The notes under the pieces are model-generated. The model was not told where the DNA came from. It saw only the letters and a program-made list of their open reading frames with translations, and ran no database searches. Below, in pieces: positions 32,800 through 41,023 of a stretch of DNA of 45,069 nucleotides (the stretch's first letter is position 1; each line of letters starts with the position of its first letter). The DNA is from Bacillus sp. 7884-1 (GTDB lineage: Bacteria; Bacillota; Bacilli; Bacillales; Cytobacillaceae), in the NCBI RefSeq assembly GCF_002272245.1, contig NZ_NPDD01000213.1:1-45069 (forward strand), in the 5' to 3' direction. A program made the translations under genes and the position numbers.

Positions 32800-35211
32800 T
32801 TGAAAAAACCGTCATTAAAAGGGAAGAAAATCCAAGCTTCTATCATAACTGCGGCATTAGCGATTTCAAGTTTGTTAGTAGTACCAGATAGTAATGTGAA
32901 TGCGGTAACTGCAGTTGAAAATATTGATAAAGTGCTTGCATTTCCTGGTGCAGAAGGTGGAGGACGCTATACTTCCGGCGGAAGATTTGGCGAGGTCTAT
33001 ATCGTTCATACACTAGAAGACTATGGAACTAGAGAAAGGGCAATCCCAGGATCCCTGCGTGATGCCTTAAGTAAGGACAATCGTTTTATCGTCTTTAACA
33101 TCTCTGGAGCAATCAATTTAAAAGAACCATTATCTCTAAGAAACCGTAGGAATATAACGATTGCAGGACAAACGGCTCCGGGGGATGGAATTACTCTAAC
33201 TGGATACGAAACCAATATCAGTGATTCTGAGAATGTTATTATTCGCTACCTTCGCTTCCGTCCAGGAGCTGAAAATGTACATAGCGGTGATTCCATGGAC
33301 GCTATTTGGGGTAGAAGCATGAAAAATGTCATGATTGATCATATATCAACAAGCTGGTCTACTGATGAAACGATGTCCTTATATCGTGCGGAAAATATGA
33401 CTGTGCAGTGGTCAATTGTAGCAGAAAGTTTAGCCATGAGCGGTCATACGAAAGGTCGTCATGGGTACGGTGGAATATGGGGTGGAGTCAATACTACCTA
33501 CCATCACAATCTAGTAGCTAATCATACTTCTCGAAATCCTCGTTTAGGTGGGGGTACTGCCGAGGCAGATGATAACAACCATATAGGCTTATTTGATATC
33601 AGAAATAATGTGATTTATAACTGGGGATTTAACACTGCATATGGTGGCGGCAGAGCCTATGCCAATTATATTAATAACTATATGAAGCCAGGATTAGGGA
33701 CACGTACCAGCGTAGAATCACGGGTGATTGATGCTGGGGAGAAAGACAAACCAGGTAAATTTTACATTAACGGAAATGTACTAGAAGGAAATTCTGAAGT
33801 ATCCAACGATAATTCAAAAGGTATTTATGTTTCTGAAAGTGCTTCCCCAACAACGGAAATAGTAGACGAAGAGCTTAAGATGGATGGTACATCAGCGGAG
33901 GCACTAAGAACTACTGCTGCTGAGGAAGCATATAATGAGGTTCTGGCAAAAGCGGGAGCAACATATCCAAAACGAGATGCCTTGGATGCTAGAATTATAA
34001 ATGAAGTGAAGAATAATCAAGGTAGATTCGTTAATCGCCACGAAGAAGTAGGGGGACTCCCATACACAGCTGTAATTACTCGACAAGAGGATTTTGATAA
34101 AGACGGTGATGGAATAGAGGATGAATGGGAGATGAAAAATGGATTAGATCCGAGTAATGCTGATGATAGCAGTGAAATATCAGCAGATCATAACGGATAT
34201 ACGAATATAGAAAACTACGTCAATTCATTGGTAGATATGGAATATACACCAAATAACCCAGAAATATCATTGAAAACCCCAGCAAATAATCAGATTTTTA
34301 GAACAAGTGATCAAATTACGATTGGAGCAGATGTAAAAGGAAAGACAGACATTGAAAAAGTAGAATTTTACAATGGAGATAAGGTTATTGGAACCGTTAC
34401 AAGTGAACCATTTAGGATGAGCACCAATTTACCAGATGGTACCTATTATATATCTGCAAAAGTAATAGATAAATCTGGTCAACAAACACAGGCAACTGCT
34501 TCCGTTATTCATATCAATAGCGAAACTAATTTAAAACAATGGAAATCAACGGATATTGGAACTCCAAATATTCCAGGTCATGCATCTTTAGCTAATGATG
34601 TTATGACTGTTAAAGGTTCTGGAAAATTAAAAGAGAATGATGATAACTTCCAATTTACTTACCGTAATTTGGCAGGAGATGGAGAATTGATTGCAAAAGT
34701 AGAGACCATGACACCTGTGGATCATCACGCTTTTGCAGGGTTAATGGTCCGAGAGAGTCTTGAAAAAGATGCGAAAACGGTTGCTTTGGGTCTTTCTTAT
34801 ACAAAATCTTATTCTTGGAAGGAAAACGGAACAACTTACTATAGAAATCCTTGGTCTGCCTATGTAGCAGCCCGTTATGAACAAGGTGGAAATATGGACG
34901 AATTAGGTGAAAACCTTGATTCTCCTGAAAATGCAATAGCATCGGGAGTCGCGTTAATAAATGATATACCTTTTAAAGATAAAGACAAACCATTGGGTTA
35001 TTTTCTTAAACTGAAACGAACTGGTAATGTTTTTAGAGCTGAAGGGTCTGTTGATGGAGTCAGCTGGACTTTAATAGGTGAACGCGAGATTGAAATGAAT
35101 AAAAAGGTTTATATTGGAATGGCTGTTGATGGAAACAAAGTTGAGAATCAATTAAACAATCTAAATACAGCTACCTTTTCTCATATACAATTAAACAAAG
35201 CCAAAAAATAA
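32800..35211 (+). CDS. Secreted multidomain pectate lyase (PL1-like)
   Basis: An 803-residue exported lyase, the only secreted enzyme of the cluster. A Sec signal peptide runs to about residue 35 (NVNA|VTAV). The beta-helix lyase domain (about 44-400) starts with FPGAEGGGRYTSGG and contains GSLRDAL, NITIAGQTAPG, DHISTSWSTDE and YHHNLVANHTSRNPRLGGG, whose Arg suits the catalytic base role in PL1. Next comes a calcium-loop-like segment DFDKDGDGIEDEWE (about 428-441), an Ig-like domain (about 487-575) and a C-terminal beta-sandwich (about 590-800) resembling DUF1349-type or carbohydrate-binding modules. TTG 32800 follows AGGAG by 11 nt. It should generate the unsaturated oligomers consumed by the GH105 enzyme. 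There is no wall anchor. Confidence 0.9.
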   Translation: MKKPSLKGKKIQASIITAALAISSLLVVPDSNVNAVTAVENIDKVLAFPGAEGGGRYTSGGRFGEVYIVHTLEDYGTRERAIPGSLRDALSKDNRFIVFNISGAINLKEPLSLRNRRNITIAGQTAPGDGITLTGYETNISDSENVIIRYLRFRPGAENVHSGDSMDAIWGRSMKNVMIDHISTSWSTDETMSLYRAENMTVQWSIVAESLAMSGHTKGRHGYGGIWGGVNTTYHHNLVANHTSRNPRLGGGTAEADDNNHIGLFDIRNNVIYNWGFNTAYGGGRAYANYINNYMKPGLGTRTSVESRVIDAGEKDKPGKFYINGNVLEGNSEVSNDNSKGIYVSESASPTTEIVDEELKMDGTSAEALRTTAAEEAYNEVLAKAGATYPKRDALDARIINEVKNNQGRFVNRHEEVGGLPYTAVITRQEDFDKDGDGIEDEWEMKNGLDPSNADDSSEISADHNGYTNIENYVNSLVDMEYTPNNPEISLKTPANNQIFRTSDQITIGADVKGKTDIEKVEFYNGDKVIGTVTSEPFRMSTNLPDGTYYISAKVIDKSGQQTQATASVIHINSETNLKQWKSTDIGTPNIPGHASLANDVMTVKGSGKLKENDDNFQFTYRNLAGDGELIAKVETMTPVDHHAFAGLMVRESLEKDAKTVALGLSYTKSYSWKENGTTYYRNPWSAYVAARYEQGGNMDELGENLDSPENAIASGVALINDIPFKDKDKPLGYFLKLKRTGNVFRAEGSVDGVSWTLIGEREIEMNKKVYIGMAVDGNKVENQLNNLNTATFSHIQLNKAKK

Positions 35212-35279
35212 TTTAAAGTTCCATCCGTAGCAAAATGAAACATAAATAAAAGGCTTTTTAGCCAAAGATGATTTTTTTC

Positions 35280-35317
35280 AGCCGCACAGTGAATAGTTCA
35301 CAAGTGCGGCTTTTGTT
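35280..35317 (+). terminator. Terminator after the pectate lyase
   Basis: AGCCGCAC pairs with GTGCGGCT, with an inner TGAA/TTCA step, followed by TTTTGTT. It ends the pectin operon. The rest of 35212-35518 holds the tctC control region described next. Confidence 0.8.
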
Positions 35318-35405
35318 ATTTAATCAGAAATAATTGTCACAAAATTTCAGAATTAAGTTTGAAGCTTTTGTGACATTGAATTTCATTGGCAAGTTTTATC
35401 CTTCG

Positions 35406-35423
35406 TGAACAAAATGAACAAAA
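35406..35423. promoter_or_regulatory. Tandem TGAACAAAA repeats, candidate response-regulator site for tctC
   Basis: TGAACAAAA occurs twice in direct succession. The block ends 31 bp before a TATAAT (35455-35460), so it occupies about -61 to -44. Almost the same tandem (TGAACAAAA, TGTACAAAA) precedes the citrate symporter gene. A CitT-type response regulator is the natural candidate. Confidence 0.6.
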
Positions 35424-35431
35424 TGGTTAAT

Positions 35432-35460
35432 AAGTTTTTAATGCTGTTTAAATGTATAAT
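35432..35460 (+). promoter_or_regulatory. Activator-dependent-looking promoter of tctCBA
   Basis: A perfect TATAAT (35455-35460) with a non-consensus -35 (AAGTTT at a 17-bp spacing). A poor -35 with repeats just upstream fits a promoter that needs an activator. Confidence 0.5.
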
Positions 35461-35491
35461 CTATTAAATATTCAAAAATTTTGTAAAATTA

Positions 35492-35505
35492 AGAAAACGT
35501 TTACA
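35492..35505. promoter_or_regulatory. cre box upstream of tctC
   Basis: AGAAAACGTTTACA matches the cre consensus at 13 of 14 positions. It lies about 25 bp downstream of the predicted transcription start, a road-block position, and just before the AAGGGGG ribosome site. Confidence 0.65.
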
Positions 35506-35518
35506 AGGGGGAATTGAA

Positions 35519-36550
35519 ATGTTTTCTATCAAAAGAATTTCAGCAGTAATGTGTGCAGGAGCATTGGCGCTAAGCCTTGGTGCCTGCAGCAGTAATAATG
35601 AAACAGCTAGCCCAGGTAAAAAGGAAGAAACTACTGGCTATCCTACGAAAGCGATTACAGTAGTAGCACCTTCAGGAGCAGGGGGCGGCTGGGATTTAAC
35701 CGCTCGTGCGTTTGCAAAAGTGTTGGGTGAAACGAAGGTGGTCGATCAGCCTTTGACGGTCGAGAACAAGCCTGGTGGCGGCGGTGCAGTCTTTATGGCG
35801 GAATACGCAACCCAGCAAGTTGAAAATAATGACATGCTCTTTGTCAATTCACCTCCGATTGTTATTAACAATCTGAAAAAAGAAGGAAACAGTCCATATG
35901 GCTACAAAAATACAACACCATTGGCGCAACTGACAAAAGATTTTGGGGCAATTGTCGTAAAAGCGGATTCTAAATTTACAGACTTAAAATCAGTATTGGA
36001 AGAGGTAAAGAAAGATCCTAGTAAACTAACATTTGCTGGTGGATCTGCACCGGGTTCCATGGACCATTTAATTTCCATTCTACCTGCTTATAAATATGGG
36101 GTGGATCCAACAAAGGTTAAATACGTTTCCTATGACGGTGGCGGTGAAGCGATTACTGCACTGCTTGGCGGTAACGCAGATGTAATTGGTACCGATGCCT
36201 CTAGTGTTAAAGAATTTTTAAAGGCGGGTAAGGTGCGCGTGTTGGCGATTACCTCAGATGAACGTTTATCGGGTGATTTTAAGGATGTTCCAACTGCAAA
36301 AGAGGAAGGTGTCGATGCAGAGTTTACGATTTGGCGCGGGGTTTTTGGTCCGGAAAAAATGTCTAAAGAAGCCAAAACATATTGGGAACAAGCAATTGAT
36401 AAGCTAGTTAACTCACCTGAATGGAAAAAAGAAGTAGAGACGCAAGGCTGGGAATTAGAGTATAAAAACAGTTCTGATTTCAAAAAGTTTTTAGAGGAGC
36501 AAGAAACCCAAGTCCAGCAATTATTAACAGCATTAGGAATGCAGAAGTAA
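35519..36550 (+). CDS. tctC: Tripartite tricarboxylate transporter, substrate-binding lipoprotein TctC
   Basis: A 343-residue extracytoplasmic binding protein of the TctC/Bug family. A lipoprotein signal ends at LGAC (Cys23). The mature protein starts with YPTKAITVVAPSGAGGGWD, followed by VENKPGGGG, FAGGSAPGSMDHL and YDGGGEAITALLGGNAD, the hallmark loops that hold a carboxylate through main-chain amides. It feeds the TctA/TctB membrane complex. The family binds citrate, dicarboxylates and other acids; the ligand here is unknown. AAGGGGG precedes ATG 35519. A cre box and tandem repeats upstream suggest carbon catabolite and two-component control. Confidence 0.93.
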   Translation: MFSIKRISAVMCAGALALSLGACSSNNETASPGKKEETTGYPTKAITVVAPSGAGGGWDLTARAFAKVLGETKVVDQPLTVENKPGGGGAVFMAEYATQQVENNDMLFVNSPPIVINNLKKEGNSPYGYKNTTPLAQLTKDFGAIVVKADSKFTDLKSVLEEVKKDPSKLTFAGGSAPGSMDHLISILPAYKYGVDPTKVKYVSYDGGGEAITALLGGNADVIGTDASSVKEFLKAGKVRVLAITSDERLSGDFKDVPTAKEEGVDAEFTIWRGVFGPEKMSKEAKTYWEQAIDKLVNSPEWKKEVETQGWELEYKNSSDFKKFLEEQETQVQQLLTALGMQK

Positions 36551-36556
36551 AACATC

Positions 36557-36593
36557 CGGGAAGGAGTTAACTCTCTCCTTCCTCTATTTTTTT
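36557..36593 (+). terminator. Terminator-like hairpin between tctC and tctB
   Basis: GGAAGGAG pairs with CTCCTTCC and is followed by TCTATTTTTTT. It probably terminates part of the transcripts, giving excess binding protein over membrane subunits. Confidence 0.7.
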
Positions 36594-36610
36594 AAGAAGG
36601 GGGATTATGA

Positions 36611-37063
36611 ATGGCATTAAAATTCGATTACATTGCATCAGTATTGTTCCTTGCCGTAGGTGTTCTTTTTATTATCGGGAGCAGGCAGCTTGAAAGTTCG
36701 TCCTATGGCAGTGCAGTTGGCCCTGATATATTTCCACTTATTCTTGGTGGTGCACTTATTTTATTAAGTATCCGTTTATTTTATGAAACCTTCATTACGA
36801 AGAATCAACAGGGAACAAAAGAGATATTACAGTACAAGCCTTTCTTAATCATTTTTGCGGCTACATTGGTTTATATTTTAACATTGGAAACGATCGGGTA
36901 TGTAATTACTACCTTTCTTTTTTTATTCGTTTGTTTTCAAACAATGGAACGTTCAAAAGTAATTCTATCACTTATAATCTCTGCTTGTTTTTCAGGACTA
37001 GTTTATTTTTTATATGTAGAGATTTTAAAAGGTACACTGCCAGACTGGCCAATTTGGTTTTAA
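36611..37063 (+). CDS. tctB: Tripartite tricarboxylate transporter small membrane subunit TctB
   Basis: A 150-residue membrane protein with four helices (about 8-25, 40-58, 75-95 and 100-135). The family pattern GPDIFPLILGGALILLSI sits in the first loop and second helix. It is the poorly conserved small subunit of the tripartite transporter. AAGGGGG lies about 7 nt before ATG 36611, and the gene sits between tctC and tctA as usual. Confidence 0.88.
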   Translation: MALKFDYIASVLFLAVGVLFIIGSRQLESSSYGSAVGPDIFPLILGGALILLSIRLFYETFITKNQQGTKEILQYKPFLIIFAATLVYILTLETIGYVITTFLFLFVCFQTMERSKVILSLIISACFSGLVYFLYVEILKGTLPDWPIWF

Positions 37064-37087
37064 GCGAGAAAGAAAGGAGGACAAAAA

Positions 37088-38614
37088 ATGAGCACACTTG
37101 ATTATTTATTTCAGGGATTCGGAACGGCACTTATTTGGTATAATATCCTTTTTGCCTTTGTCGGGGTATTAATAGGGACCGCTGTTGGTGTGCTTCCTGG
37201 AATTGGACCGATGAGTGGCGTTGCTCTTCTCATTCCAGTAACAGCTTCTATTACCGGGGGACTACCGCCAGAACATGCAGCAACGAGCGCAATCATTCTG
37301 CTCGCTGGAGTCTATTATGGAGCTATGTATGGCGGATCGACCACTTCCATTCTATTAAATACACCAGGAGAATCTTCCTCTGTCGTTACGACATTGGACG
37401 GTTACCAAATGGCCAAGAAAGGAAGAGCTGGAAGTGCCTTATCCATTTCTGCAATCGGTTCTTTTGTGGCGGGGATTATTACTCTTGTAGCACTAATTGC
37501 ATTAGCCAAACCATTATCAGCTGTAGCGCTCAAATTTGGACCAGCAGAATATTTTTCCTTAATGCTATTAGGGCTGGGGGCTGTTAGTGGATTAGCTGGA
37601 AAATCGGTAACAAAAGCATTAATGATGACCATTTTCGGTTTATTACTTGGTACGATTGGAATCGACAACGTATCTGGTATTGCCAGATTTACCTTTAATG
37701 TTCCATGGCTGTATCAGGGAATTGAGTTTTTAACGATTGCGGTAGGGTTGTTTGCAGTTGGAGAGGTTTTTAAGACCATCTTGGAAAAAGATGAAGAAGA
37801 TACCGAAATTGCAAAGATTAATAATTTACTTCCATCTAAAGAAGAGCTTAAAGAATCTGCGGGACCCATTGCCCGCGGCTCGTTGTTAGGATTCTTTGTC
37901 GGAATTTTACCAGGAGCAGGGGCGACACTTGCTTCCTTCTTTTCCTATATTCTTGAGAAAAAGATATCAAAAACGCCTTCAAAGTTTGGAACAGGAACGA
38001 TTGCAGGGGTTGCTGCACCAGAATCGGCGAATAACGCAGCATCTGGTGGGGCGATGATTCCATTATTAACATTAGGTATTCCAGGTTCAGGTACTACAGC
38101 TATATTAATGGGAGCATTGATGATGTATAACGTCCAGCCGGGGCCGTTATTGTTTGAAGACCATCCACAAGTAGCGTGGGGACTAATTGCCAGCATGTTT
38201 ATCGGGAACATCATGCTATTATTATTAAATCTCCCACTTGTCAAAGTGTTTGCGAAAATTATTCAAACACCAAAACAATTCTTGATTCCTATAATTATTG
38301 CAATCTCCATTTTTGGTGTCTATGCGGTCCAAGTATCAACGAACGATCTTTTACTTTTATTGGGTTGTGGAATTCTTGGATATTTCTTAAGTAAAAATGA
38401 TTATCCAATCGCCCCGCTTGTTCTTGGATTGGTATTAGGGCCCATGGTAGAGAATAATTTAAGAAGAGCATTAACAATCTCTAATGGGGATTTTAGTGTT
38501 TTCTTTACACGACCGATTTCACTCGCTTTTCTAATCATTACCTTCCTGTGGGTGTTAATACCGTTCATCATGAAACGAAGAGGGAAAGATGTAATTATTA
38601 ATATTGAAGGATAA
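37088..38614 (+). CDS. tctA: Tripartite tricarboxylate transporter large membrane subunit TctA
   Basis: A 508-residue membrane protein with about 11-12 helices, the transport subunit, probably sodium or proton coupled. Family hallmarks are present: GTAVGVLPGIGPMSGVALLIP (split near 30-50), YYGAMYGGSTTSILLNTPGE, the second glycine-rich LPGAGATLASFFSY and GVAAPESANNAASGGAMIP. The strong AGGAGG precedes ATG 37088. It ends at a terminator, so tctCBA forms one unit. The two-component genes follow. Confidence 0.95.
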   Translation: MSTLDYLFQGFGTALIWYNILFAFVGVLIGTAVGVLPGIGPMSGVALLIPVTASITGGLPPEHAATSAIILLAGVYYGAMYGGSTTSILLNTPGESSSVVTTLDGYQMAKKGRAGSALSISAIGSFVAGIITLVALIALAKPLSAVALKFGPAEYFSLMLLGLGAVSGLAGKSVTKALMMTIFGLLLGTIGIDNVSGIARFTFNVPWLYQGIEFLTIAVGLFAVGEVFKTILEKDEEDTEIAKINNLLPSKEELKESAGPIARGSLLGFFVGILPGAGATLASFFSYILEKKISKTPSKFGTGTIAGVAAPESANNAASGGAMIPLLTLGIPGSGTTAILMGALMMYNVQPGPLLFEDHPQVAWGLIASMFIGNIMLLLLNLPLVKVFAKIIQTPKQFLIPIIIAISIFGVYAVQVSTNDLLLLLGCGILGYFLSKNDYPIAPLVLGLVLGPMVENNLRRALTISNGDFSVFFTRPISLAFLIITFLWVLIPFIMKRRGKDVIINIEG

Positions 38615-38630
38615 TTTTTTTAATAATGTG

Positions 38631-38658
38631 AAAACTCCTTTATTTAAGGAGTTTTTTT
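38631..38658 (+). terminator. Terminator after tctA
   Basis: AAAACTCCTT, loop TATTT, AAGGAGTTTTTTT. It lies 16 nt past the tctA stop. A TATAAT just after it (38661-38666) lies very close to the kinase start. Confidence 0.85.
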
Positions 38659-38684
38659 ACTATAATAAGTATTGAGGTGATTGC

Positions 38685-40295
38685 GTGCGTTTACATTCGA
38701 AATTAATGCTAGTCATTCTTCTGCTTATTATCTCAATCGGAGTTATTTTTGAGGTTACTTTTAAGAATATAATGGAAACCAATCTTAAACATGAAATAGG
38801 TTCTAAAGCCTTATCTGTAGCCCAATCGATTGCAAATATGCCAGATATCCAGAAGGCATTTCATGCAGAAGAACCTGCGTCTGTTATCCAGCCAATCGCG
38901 GATAGCATTCGGAAACAGGTTGGGGCAGAATTTATTGTTATCGGAAATACGAATGAAATCCGATATTCGCATCCTAATCCGAAACGATTAGGACAAAAAA
39001 TGGTGGGAGGAGATAATGATCTTGTTTTTAAAGGAGAATCTGTCATCTCAGAATCTACCGGAACTCTAGGTCCTTCATTACGGGGGAAAGCACCTATCTT
39101 TAGCCAGGGAAAAGTTATTGGAGTTGTTTCAGTCGGTTATCTCCAAACGGACATTGAAAAGGAACTTTCAAAAATACAGAAAAAAATCTTTTTTGCTACA
39201 CTGCTTATTCTAATAGGAGGATTACTAGCGGCATTACTAATATCTTTAAATATCAAAAAAGCGATGTTTGGACTAGAACCAAAAGAAATTGCTTGGATGT
39301 ACCAAGAGAAACATGCCATTTTAGAGTCTATTCATGAAGGGATCGTTGCGATAGATACTGATGGGAGAATCACTGTAGTGAATGAAACGGCTCATAAAAT
39401 TTTAAGAGTTCCAAATGAGACACTGCTCCGTGGAAAAAGAATTGAAGAGGTCATAGAAAATACGAATCTACTTGAAGTAGTTCGAAATGGACAAGCAGAA
39501 TATGATAAGGAAATTATCATCTTTGGGGACGTTTATTTGGCAAATCGGATTCCGATTTTTAATAAGAAAGGTGATGTGATTGGGGCCGTCGCGAGTTTAC
39601 GTAACAAGTCAGAGCTGGCCCAGTTACTGCAGGAATTATCTCATGTAAAGGCATATGCCGAAGGATTACGTGCTCAAACCCACGAATATTCTAATCGTCT
39701 ATATACCCTGCTAGGCTTGATTCAACTAGGTTCGTATAAAGAAGCCATTGATTTTATCTCCAAGGAAGTGGATATCGCTCAAGGATTCATTCAATTTTTA
39801 ATGAAGGAAATTCCCGATCCCATTATTGCTGGATTTATATTAGGAAAAGTAAGTCTAGCAAGCGAATTAAAAGTAAATTTTTCAATAGATAGAGAGAGCG
39901 GCTTTAAAGATATCCCAGATGAAATCAGCAGAGATTCATTAGTAACCATTATTGGCAACCTTGTTAATAATGCCTTTGAAGCTGTAAGAGAAAATGGAGA
40001 AGGAGAAAAAAGAGTAACACTGTTTTTGACCGACCTAGGTAAAGAATTAATTATTGAAGTAGAAGATAACGGAATAGGGATAGAAGGTAATAATAACGAC
40101 CAGATATTTATACAAGGCTTTACCACAAAGGACAAGAACAGTAATGCCGGAATTGGACTGAGTCTAGTTCAGAATGCAATTAATAGTTTAGGTGGATATG
40201 TCACGTTTTCATCAAATGTGGGGGAAGGTACAATTTTTACTGTGGCGATACCAAAGAGCAGGGGGAATATGAATGAAGGGGAACCGAGATATTGA
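38685..40295 (+). CDS. Sensor histidine kinase, CitA/DcuS family (first system)
   Basis: A 536-residue membrane kinase. The first helix (about 7-25) precedes a periplasmic-type PAS/Cache sensor (about 30-165) with the carboxylate-sensor pattern GAEFIVIGN, RYSHPNPKRLGQ, GGDND and GTLGPSLRGKAPIF. The second helix is about 167-190. A cytoplasmic PAS (about 205-310) precedes an SpoOB-type dimerisation helix with phospho-acceptor His333 in AQTHEYSNRL. The ATPase domain shows NLVNNAFEAV, VEDNGIGI and GIGLSLV. It probably senses a di- or tricarboxylate outside and phosphorylates the regulator encoded downstream, whose gene overlaps this one by 23 nt. GTG 38685 follows GAGGTG by 5 nt. Its place after tctA suggests it controls tctCBA. 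Confidence 0.92.
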   Translation: MRLHSKLMLVILLLIISIGVIFEVTFKNIMETNLKHEIGSKALSVAQSIANMPDIQKAFHAEEPASVIQPIADSIRKQVGAEFIVIGNTNEIRYSHPNPKRLGQKMVGGDNDLVFKGESVISESTGTLGPSLRGKAPIFSQGKVIGVVSVGYLQTDIEKELSKIQKKIFFATLLILIGGLLAALLISLNIKKAMFGLEPKEIAWMYQEKHAILESIHEGIVAIDTDGRITVVNETAHKILRVPNETLLRGKRIEEVIENTNLLEVVRNGQAEYDKEIIIFGDVYLANRIPIFNKKGDVIGAVASLRNKSELAQLLQELSHVKAYAEGLRAQTHEYSNRLYTLLGLIQLGSYKEAIDFISKEVDIAQGFIQFLMKEIPDPIIAGFILGKVSLASELKVNFSIDRESGFKDIPDEISRDSLVTIIGNLVNNAFEAVRENGEGEKRVTLFLTDLGKELIIEVEDNGIGIEGNNNDQIFIQGFTTKDKNSNAGIGLSLVQNAINSLGGYVTFSSNVGEGTIFTVAIPKSRGNMNEGEPRY

Positions 40296-40995
40296 AGTAT
40301 TAATTGTCGAGGACGACTTTAGGATTGCAGAAATACAAAAGCGGTTTCTTGAACAGATTGAAGGCTTTCAAGCAGTAGGGATTGCTGCTAGCTATATAGA
40401 AGCAAAAACCTTAATTGATATATTACAGCCGGATTTACTTTTGTTAGATGTTTATTTTCCAGATATGAACGGTCTAGATTTACTGAAAGAAACAAAACAA
40501 CAATCAAAACAAATGGATGTTATTATGATCACAGCTACAAAAGAAATACATAAAGTGCAAGAGGCTATTAGTATAGGTGTATTCGATTATATTATTAAAC
40601 CGGTTGTTTTTGACCGCTTTAAACAATCGTTACTGAGGTATAAGGATTATCATGGAAAGCTATTACAAATAGGTACAGAAAATACCCATGTTACTCAGCA
40701 GCAGGTAGACAAGCTTTTACGAAAAGAAATTGATGGTGCAAGTAACGAAAAGTCTTACCTCCCAAAAGGAATCGACCCACTAACACTTGAAAAAGTGATG
40801 GAGGTTCTTGCGAAGGTTGAATATGGACTAACAGCAGAGAGTGTCGCGAAAGATTTAGGTGTTAGTAGAACAACGGCAAGACGGTACCTTGAATATTTAG
40901 TATCTAATGAAAGTATAGAAGCCGATTTATCTTACGGAACAGTAGGACGTCCGGAACGCGTTTATATCGTGTCAAGCAAAGCAACTAAGAATTAA
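40273..40995 (+). CDS. Response regulator, CitT/DcuR family (first system)
   Basis: A 240-residue two-domain regulator. The receiver (about 7-125) has the acidic pocket VEDDF (Glu13, Asp14, Asp15), phospho-acceptor Asp59 in LLLLDVYFPDM, Thr in MITAT and Lys in YIIKPV. The output domain (about 165-235) is the CitT-type HTH: LPKGIDPLTLEKV, then GLTAESVAKDLGVSRTTARRYLEYL and the GTVGRPERVY wing. Partner of the preceding kinase. Candidate binding site: tandem TGAACAAAA upstream of tctC. GGGGG lies 7 nt before ATG 40273. Confidence 0.92.
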   Translation: MKGNRDIEVLIVEDDFRIAEIQKRFLEQIEGFQAVGIAASYIEAKTLIDILQPDLLLLDVYFPDMNGLDLLKETKQQSKQMDVIMITATKEIHKVQEAISIGVFDYIIKPVVFDRFKQSLLRYKDYHGKLLQIGTENTHVTQQQVDKLLRKEIDGASNEKSYLPKGIDPLTLEKVMEVLAKVEYGLTAESVAKDLGVSRTTARRYLEYLVSNESIEADLSYGTVGRPERVYIVSSKATKN

Positions 40996-41023
40996 GAGAT
41001 TTTTTTAATAGGAGGTTTTCTGC

